Of a DNA stretch of 5,000 nt, positions 1 to 5,000 are shown piece after piece (position 1 is the stretch's first letter; each line of letters begins with the position of its first letter). Origin of the DNA: Chryseobacterium paludis (lineage in GTDB: Bacteria; Bacteroidota; Bacteroidia; Flavobacteriales; Weeksellaceae). Where the stretch lies: positions 3,067,501 through 3,072,500 of the forward strand of contig NZ_CP099966.1 in the NCBI RefSeq assembly GCF_025403485.1, given 5' to 3'. Under the pieces are notes generated by a model that did no database searches, had not been told where the DNA came from, and saw only the letters and a program-made list of their open reading frames with translations. The position numbers were made by a program, and so were the translations under genes.

Positions 1-1381
1 GTATGGGAATATTAACCCATTGTCCATCCACTACCCCTTTCGGGTTCGCGTTAGGTCCCGACTAACCCTCAGCTGATTAGCATGGCTGAGGAAACCTTAG
101 TCTTTCGGTGAGGGGGTTTCTCGCCCCCTTTATCGTTACTTATGCCTACATTTTCTTTTCTGTACGCTCCACAATGGCTCGCGCCACTGCTTCTGTGCAA
201 ACAGAATGCTCCCCTACCAGATGTACATAAGTACAAATCCATAGCTTCGGTAATATGTTTATGCCCGATTATTATCCATGCCGGACCGCTCGACTAGTGA
301 GCTGTTACGCACTCTTTAAATGAATGGCTGCTTCCAAGCCAACATCCTAGCTGTCAATGCAGTCCAACCGCGTTGCTTCAACTTAACATATATTTGGGGA
401 CCTTAGCTGTTGGTCTGGGTTCTTTCCCTCTCGGACATGGACCTTAGCACCCATGCCCTCACTGCCGTAGAACATTTATTAGCATTCGGAGTTTGTCAGG
501 AATTGGTAGGCGATGAAACCCCCGCATCCAATCAGTAGCTCTACCTCTAATAAACTTATATACGACGCTGCACCTAAATGCATTTCGGGGAGTACGAGCT
601 ATCTCCCAGTTTGATTGGCCTTTCACCCCTACCCACAGGTCATCCGAAGACTTTTCAACGTCAACCGGTTCGGTCCTCCACTCTGTGTTACCAGAGCTTC
701 AACCTGCCCATGGGTAGATCACAAGGTTTCGCGTCTAATCCTACTAACTATACGCCCTATTCAGACTCGCTTTCGCTCCGGCTCCGGACCTGAAGTCCTT
801 AACCTCGCTAGTAAAATTAACTCGTAGGCTCATTATGCAAAAGGCACGCCGTCACCCAACATGTGGGCTCCGACCGCTTGTAGGCGTACGGTTTCAGGTT
901 CTATTTCACCCTTCTATTCGAAGTGCTTTTCACCTTTCCTTCACAGTACTTGTTCACTATCGGTCTTTCAGGAGTATTTAGCCTTGGAGGATGGTCCCCC
1001 ATATTCAGACAGGATTTCACGTGTCCCGCCCTACTCATTTATCATCAAAATATACCTTTCAAATACGGGGCTATCACCCTCTATGGCTGTTCTTTCCAGA
1101 ACATTCTTTTAAATATATAAAGACTTTTGGGCTAATCCGCGTTCGCTCGCCACTACTTACGGAATCTCTTCGATTTCTTTTCCTCCGGGTACTTAGATGT
1201 TTCAGTTCTCCGGGTTTGCTCCTCTTACGAGGTGACTGGTCTTCAACCAGCCGGGTTGCCCCATTCGGACATCTCGGGATCAATTCGTGTGTGCCAATCC
1301 CCCGAGCTTTTCGCAGCTTACCACGTCCTTCGTCGCCTCTGAAAGCCTAGGCATCCGCCATACGCCCTTAACGATTTCTTT
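1..1381 (-). rRNA. 23S ribosomal RNA, 5' portion (truncated by window edge)
   Basis: This is the 5' part of the large-subunit rRNA, covering domains I and II and the beginning of domain III, roughly half of a 2.9 kb gene. Read on the minus strand it opens with GTTAAGGGCGTATGGCGGATG, then the conserved CAGAGGCGACGAAGGACGTG and GTGGCGAGCGAACGCGG blocks, then GTGAACAAGTACTGTGAAGG, and near the window edge GGGTTAATATTCCCATAC. The 5' end near 1381 was placed by counting 25 bases back from GGATGCC as in E. coli, so it may be off by several bases. The gene follows tRNA-Ala in the same precursor. I saw no intervening sequence or obvious breakage in the visible part. All open frames inside it are chance shadows. 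Confidence 0.97.
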
Positions 1382-1382
1382 C

Positions 1383-1397
1383 CTAATTATTAATTAG
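1383..1397. repeat. Palindrome next to the 23S 5' end
   Basis: CTAATTATTAATTAG is a perfect inverted repeat with 7-base arms around one central base. It sits immediately upstream of the predicted mature 23S 5' end in the transcript. It could be part of the base of the 23S processing stem or a short local fold. It is AT-rich, so a functional role is uncertain. Confidence 0.4.
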
Positions 1398-1497
1398 TTC
1401 AGTATTTTTTGCTCAGCATTGCTGCCAAGCTATTTTTTGTAAACTCAAACGCTTAATTGCGCTCGGTTTTCTCTTTGTGATATTTTTACCGTTAATG

Positions 1498-1507
1498 TCA
1501 ATGATCT
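1498..1507 (-). promoter_or_regulatory. Leader motif AGATCATTGA, copy before 23S
   Basis: AGATCATTGA on the minus strand occurs here, about 117 bases upstream of the 23S 5' end, and again in the 16S leader at 3629-3638. Both copies follow a purine-rich stretch (AGAAAGACATTA here, GGAAGAAGAG there). Duplication of one motif before both large rRNAs resembles the arrangement of boxA-type antitermination sites in other bacteria. That role is inferred from position only; the sequence is not the E. coli boxA. Confidence 0.4.
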
Positions 1508-1523
1508 TAATGTCTTTCTGCTT

Positions 1524-1577
1524 GTCTGATGAATGAATATTTGTTTTGGCTCTATTCATTATACTTTTAAATCAGAC
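1524..1577 (-). other. Nested hairpin downstream of tRNA-Ala
   Basis: Two stacked stems are visible on the plus strand: GTCTGAT at 1524-1530 pairs with ATCAGAC at 1571-1577, and inside it AATGAATA at 1532-1539 pairs with TATTCATT at 1553-1560, leaving a 13-base loop. A one-base and a ten-base bulge separate the two stems. In the transcript the structure begins 11 bases after the tRNA-Ala discriminator base. It is a good candidate for a processing signal that separates the tRNA from pre-23S; no T-run follows, so it is not a terminator. Confidence 0.5.
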
Positions 1578-1588
1578 TCACAAAACTG

Positions 1589-1662
1589 TGGAGAATAAGG
1601 GAGTCGAACCCTTGACCTCCTGCGTGCAAGGCAGGCGCTCTAGCCAGCTGAGCTAATTCCCC
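1589..1662 (-). tRNA. tRNA-Ala (anticodon UGC)
   Basis: This 74-base tRNA decodes alanine GCN codons. On the minus strand it starts GGGGAAT and ends ATTCTCC plus discriminator A, giving a seven-pair acceptor stem that contains the G3-U70 wobble recognised by alanyl-tRNA synthetase. The anticodon arm is CCTGC, loop CTTGCAC, GCAGG, placing TGC at positions 34-36; T8, the D-arm GCTC/GAGC and the T-loop GTTCGACTC are all normal. The 3' CCA is not encoded (the genome continues CAG), as is usual in Bacteroidota, so it must be added after transcription. It lies in the 16S-23S spacer as the second tRNA. Confidence 0.97.
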
Positions 1663-1750
1663 CTCTAGTCAGACTTCAGATTACAGATTACAGATCCCAG
1701 AATTAAATCTGATCCCTACCATCTATTATCTTCCCGTCTTTTTCAATTAG
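1663..1750 (-). other. tRNA-Ile to tRNA-Ala spacer
   Basis: This 88-base spacer separates the two tRNAs. It contains short direct copies of CAGATTA/CAGATC around 1677-1696 and a possible six-pair hairpin between CAGATT at 1684-1689 and AATCTG at 1706-1711. No gene is present. Confidence 0.7.
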
Positions 1751-1824
1751 TAGTCTCGGGCAGGCTCGAACTGCCGACCTCTACATTATCAGTGTAGCGC
1801 TCTAACCAGCTGAGCTACGAGACT
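1751..1824 (-). tRNA. tRNA-Ile (anticodon GAU)
   Basis: This 74-base tRNA decodes isoleucine AUC/AUU codons. On the minus strand it begins AGTCTCG and closes with CGAGACT plus discriminator A, a perfect seven-pair acceptor stem. The anticodon arm is CTACA, loop CTGATAA, TGTAG, putting GAT at positions 34-36. The D-arm GCTC/GAGC and T-loop GTTCGAGCC are standard. CCA is not encoded (the genome continues CTA). It is the first tRNA after 16S; the order 16S, Ile, Ala, 23S is the common bacterial arrangement. Confidence 0.97.
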
Positions 1825-2040
1825 GTCTTGTTAGACTTTTAGATTAAAGACTCCAGATATCAGACCTCATTGTCTTTCTTCTTTTATCTTTCATCTTGCC
1901 TCTCTTCCCTATACTAATTTCTAGTGGGTTTTGTATTTTTATATATATAATCAACCAAATAAAAAACTAAAGCATACTTTAAGTAAGTACATGATACACT
2001 TAAGTATCTTTAATTTTGTTTATCGTCCCGAAAGACGCTC
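1825..2040 (-). other. 16S to tRNA-Ile internal transcribed spacer
   Basis: This AT-rich spacer of about 216 bases follows 16S. Directly after the 16S tail there is a short hairpin, CGTC/GACG with a six-base loop, at 2024-2037. The downstream arm of the 16S processing stem lies at 1952-1973. Nearer the tRNA is a small CTTT-TAGATT-AAAG hairpin. No gene is present. Confidence 0.8.
1952..1973 (-). other. 16S processing stem, 3' arm
   Basis: On the plus strand CAACCAA (1952-1958) and AAAAACTAAAGC (1962-1973) are exact reverse complements of TTGGTTG (3610-3616) and GCTTTAGTTTTT (3592-3603) in the 16S leader. The two blocks occur in the right order to form one long stem of 12 plus 7 pairs with a 3 by 6 internal loop closing around pre-16S. 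Stems of this kind are the usual RNase III target in rRNA maturation; the enzyme assignment is inferred. Confidence 0.75.
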
Positions 2041-3559
<1,519 letters not shown>

Positions 3560-3591
3560 ATGTTTGTCTGACTCACTCAAAGTTATTTTAC

Positions 3592-3616
3592 GCTTTAGTT
3601 TTTCCTTACTTGGTTG
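3592..3616 (-). other. 16S processing stem, 5' arm
   Basis: GCTTTAGTTTTT (3592-3603) and TTGGTTG (3610-3616) on the plus strand pair exactly with the matching blocks at 1962-1973 and 1952-1958 beyond the 3' end of 16S. The arms lie about 33 bases before the mature 5' end and about 68 bases after the mature 3' end, which suits a precursor stem cut first and trimmed later. Confidence 0.75.
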
Positions 3617-3628
3617 TTATATTATTTT

Positions 3629-3638
3629 TCAATGATCT
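3629..3638 (-). promoter_or_regulatory. Leader motif AGATCATTGA, copy before 16S
   Basis: This is the second exact copy of the motif at 1498-1507. It lies about 70 bases before mature 16S and just upstream of the processing-stem arm. Its presence before both 16S and 23S is what suggests an antitermination or assembly role; there is no direct evidence for this. Confidence 0.4.
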
Positions 3639-3700
3639 CTCTTCTTCCGCTTTATACCGTAGCCTCATTTTCTGTCGTTTGGACTACTGATTTGCGAGTG

Positions 3701-3732
3701 CAAAAGTAAATGTTTTTTTTGATGTGACCAAA
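3701..3732 (-). promoter_or_regulatory. rRNA promoter, proximal (Bacteroidota type)
   Basis: On the minus strand TTTG (3729-3732), a 20-base spacer and TACTTTTG (3701-3708) match the Bacteroidota primary sigma consensus TTTG, about 19-21 bases, TAnnTTTG without a mismatch. Transcription would begin near 3695, giving a leader of roughly 135 bases. The spacer includes an eight-base T-run on the plus strand, an A-tract on the transcribed strand. Confidence 0.75.
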
Positions 3733-3826
3733 TTTTTCTGAAAGAAAATTTAAAGTTTTTTTAGTAACCTTAATCCCTATCTCTTATTCAATCCTATACT
3801 CTCCTGCGCTCCCTTAATTGGGACTG

Positions 3827-3856
3827 CAAAGATACAAACTTTTATCAATTATCAAA
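3827..3856 (-). promoter_or_regulatory. rRNA promoter, middle (Bacteroidota type)
   Basis: On the minus strand TTTG (3853-3856), an 18-base spacer and TATCTTTG (3827-3834) fit the same consensus; the spacer is at the short end of the range described for Flavobacterium. The base after the -7 box is C, as in the other two copies. Transcription would begin near 3820. Confidence 0.7.
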
Positions 3857-3938
3857 ATAAAATATTATTTATTTTTCTAACCTTCAGTCCTATTTACTTA
3901 TCGTCTGCGCTACCTACTATCTCTCGTTTTCAGTGGGG

Positions 3939-3971
3939 CAAAAGTACATCTTATTAACACTACAATCCAAA
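3939..3971 (-). promoter_or_regulatory. rRNA promoter, distal (Bacteroidota type)
   Basis: On the minus strand TTTG (3968-3971), a 21-base spacer and TACTTTTG (3939-3946) again match the consensus exactly. Transcription would begin near 3932. The region just upstream is very AT-rich and carries a 12-base direct repeat. Confidence 0.7.
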
Positions 3972-4538
3972 CTTATTTAACATAAAATTTACTTTTAATT
4001 CATATTTACTTTTAACTCCCTGAATTACAAGAACTAAAATTTTAACCCTATTTGCAAAGAACTGCCATACTGAGCTTGGGAATTAGTTAATACTATATCA
4101 ATCCTGTAGTTTTAGGATTTCAGATCTGGAAGATTGGAGAGATTTTGGATCCAAAAAGTTGAATGTTTGAGGAGAAATAGGGAAGACTAAAGGAATCTTT
4201 TATGGATTTTCACTGGATCGGATGGTAAAATATTCTGTGACGATCCGGGTATTTAATGAAAACGAACCTTTTAAAGAAAGCATCCTGTTGTTTTTGATAA
4301 AAAGTAGATTTAAAATTTTAATGGAACAGGTTATTTAAGAATGAAAGAGTATGAATCTTTGAATCTAATACTGCGTGTGATTTTTTTATTTTTTATTTTT
4401 TATTTCTTGTTTGTGATTTGTGTTTCCTGTTTTATGTTTGTGATTTTTGCTTGCTGCTATATTCTGTCCCTGTTTTTCTTTTTGCTGCTTATCATGGTTT
4501 ATTCTGATTCCTCATATTCTATTTTATATTAAATAATT
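3972..4538. other. Gene-free AT-rich intergenic region
   Basis: About 570 bases between the distal rRNA promoter and the repeat tract hold no convincing gene on either strand. Contents are the direct repeat at 3987-4015, inverted repeats at 4100-4119 (AATCCT/AGGATT) and 4213-4248 (GGATCG/CGATCC), and a T-rich plus-strand tract from about 4380 to 4500 with the 12-mer TGTTTGTGATTT at 4408-4419 and 4435-4446. Neither inverted repeat is followed by a T-run in either direction, so no clear terminator for the upstream gene is visible. Confidence 0.6.
3987..4015. repeat. 12-base direct repeat upstream of distal promoter
   Basis: ATTTACTTTTAA occurs at 3987-3998 and again at 4004-4015, a period of 17 bases. 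It lies 16-44 bases upstream of the distal TTTG box. An AT-rich activating (UP-like) element or a regulator site are both possible; AT-richness makes chance repetition plausible too. Confidence 0.5.
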
Positions 4539-4594
4539 TTCTTTATTCTTTATTCTTTATTCTTTATTCTTTATTCTTTATTCTTTATTCTTTA
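4539..4594. repeat. Tandem heptamer repeat (TTCTTTA) x 8
   Basis: Eight perfect, uninterrupted copies of TTCTTTA (TAAAGAA on the minus strand) fill 56 bases. The stop codon of the ThuA-like gene lies in the tract, so its last residues and everything immediately downstream are repeat-encoded. Perfect identity of all copies suggests recent expansion by slippage. Confidence 0.95.
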
Positions 4595-5000
4595 TATTTT
4601 TAAATCTTGCTCTTTTTTCTTTTGCCAGATAATAGATCGCCTTTGTTATAAAATGAGAGTAGTCTTTACTGGCAAAGGTAGAGGAAAGGGGTTTTACTTG
4701 TTCTTTATTATAATGATGTTCATAGTCCATATCGTTATGTCCTATATTGGAGTAGATCATATTATATTTTGTGTTGGTCCAGATGATGGGATAAAAGCCT
4801 TCAGTCCAGATCTCATGTTTCTTGGGGCCTGTTCCTACCGGAAAACCTTTTTCATCTATCGCATAAAGGATACTTATGTCTTTATTTTTGGTAAGGTCAT
4901 TCTTCCAGGCGTACCATTCATTGGGTGGTGTATGTAGGAAGGGTTGTGATTCTGTGAATTTATTATTAGTAATTCTTCTGAGTACGACTGAAGTGGGTCT
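4578..5000 (-). CDS. ThuA-like domain protein, C-terminal part
   Basis: An open frame enters from the right edge and gives 140 residues before TAA; the start is outside the window. The protein resembles Bacteroidota ThuA-like proteins (trehalose-utilisation family, a class I glutamine-amidotransferase-like fold whose biochemical role is not settled). Visible family-type segments, counted from the first residue here, are PPNEWYAW at 25-32, ISILYAID at 42-49, GTGPKKHEIW at 56-65, YPIIWTN at 70-76, the glycine-histidine motif NIGHNDMDYE at 85-94, and LSSTF at 105-109. The tail KEKRARFKNIKNKE is lysine-rich, and its last codons lie in the heptamer repeat. Whether the N-terminus carries a signal peptide cannot be seen. 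The gene is co-directional with the rRNA operon, about 600 bases upstream of its distal promoter, and no functional link is implied. Family assignment is from recalled motifs. Confidence 0.82.
   Translation of the reverse strand, partial: RPTSVVLRRITNNKFTESQPFLHTPPNEWYAWKNDLTKNKDISILYAIDEKGFPVGTGPKKHEIWTEGFYPIIWTNTKYNMIYSNIGHNDMDYEHHYNKEQVKPLSSTFASKDYSHFITKAIYYLAKEKRARFKNIKNKE

Larger units (their letters stand above)
1382..1588 (-). other. tRNA-Ala to 23S internal transcribed spacer
   Basis: This AT-rich spacer of about 207 bases lies between tRNA-Ala and 23S in the precursor and holds no gene. It contains a nested hairpin beside the tRNA, a copy of a motif shared with the 16S leader, a small hairpin CGC-TTAATT-GCG near 1450, a hairpin around 1414-1424 (CAGC-ATT-GCTG) and a 15-base palindrome touching the 23S 5' end. 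It should also carry the 5' arm of the 23S processing stem, but the partner 3' of 23S lies outside the window, so that arm cannot be identified here. Confidence 0.85.
3560..3695 (-). other. 16S rRNA leader (5' external transcribed spacer)
   Basis: This is the transcribed leader between the promoter-proximal start and mature 16S. It contains a hairpin between GTAGCC (3659-3664) and GACTAC (3682-3687, one wobble pair in the RNA), the shared motif AGATCATTGA at 3629-3638, and the 5' arm of the 16S processing stem at 3592-3616. No coding capacity is supported. Confidence 0.75.

Noticed and set aside
578..1350. Several plus- and minus-strand open frames of 65-119 codons
   Set aside because: They lie inside the 23S rRNA, overlap one another in different frames and encode no recognisable protein.
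4053..4067. Sigma-54-like TGGCAG, 4 bases, TTGCA on the minus strand
   Set aside because: The spacing between the GG and GC elements is one base short of the required distance, and it would only add a fourth, distant start for an rRNA operon that already has three consensus promoters.
4100..4119. Inverted repeat AATCCT/AGGATT as a terminator
   Set aside because: Six pairs with an eight-base loop and no following T-run; weak in AT-rich DNA.
4213..4248. Inverted repeat GGATCG/CGATCC as a terminator for the ThuA-like gene
   Set aside because: The loop is 20 bases and no T-run follows on the minus strand; it is also more than 300 bases past the stop codon.
4341..4532. 63-codon plus-strand frame, very rich in F, L and I, resembling a small membrane protein
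   Set aside because: The hydrophobicity follows from the T-rich low-complexity DNA; no TAnnTTTG promoter precedes it and it contains internal repeats. Not supportable as a gene.
4673..4680. TACCTTTG on the minus strand, a match to the -7 box TAnnTTTG
   Set aside because: No TTG element lies at suitable distance upstream and the site is inside the ThuA-like coding region.
4653..4937. 94-codon plus-strand frame
   Set aside because: It is antisense to the ThuA-like coding region, which has clear family motifs.

Overview
The window is dominated by a ribosomal RNA operon read on the minus strand (right to left): tandem promoters, a leader, 16S rRNA, tRNA-Ile(GAU), tRNA-Ala(UGC) and the 5' half of 23S rRNA, which runs off the left edge. 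Upstream of the operon, on the same strand, is the C-terminal end of one protein gene, a ThuA-like protein that enters from the right edge.

Organism: the 16S sequence, the promoter motifs (TTTG, 18-21 bases, TAnnTTTG) and the tRNAs without encoded CCA all point to Bacteroidota. The variable regions of the 16S, including V6 with its TTAAATGGGAATTGACAG segment, and the 16S tail GGCTGGAACATCTCATTTTA look most like the Chryseobacterium group (Flavobacteriales, Weeksellaceae). This placement is from memory of such sequences, not from a search.

Layout in transcription order: 5000-4578 ThuA-like C-terminus; 4594-4539 eight perfect copies of a 7-base repeat overlapping the end of that gene; 4538-3972 AT-rich, no convincing gene; 3971-3701 three tandem promoters; 3695-3560 leader with a processing-stem arm and a leader motif; 3559-2041 16S; 2040-1825 spacer with the second processing-stem arm; 1824-1751 tRNA-Ile; 1750-1663 short spacer; 1662-1589 tRNA-Ala; 1588-1382 spacer with a strong nested hairpin and a second copy of the leader motif; 1381-1 23S 5' portion.

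How it works together: the promoters would drive one long precursor. The arms at 1952-1973 and 3592-3616 can pair to close a stem around 16S for RNase III-type release, and the tRNAs are cut from the spacer. The most notable point is that the anti-Shine-Dalgarno core at the 16S 3' end reads UCUCA instead of CCUCC, so this operon encodes ribosomes that cannot form the standard SD pairing. No mobile element, CRISPR array or new multi-gene system is visible.
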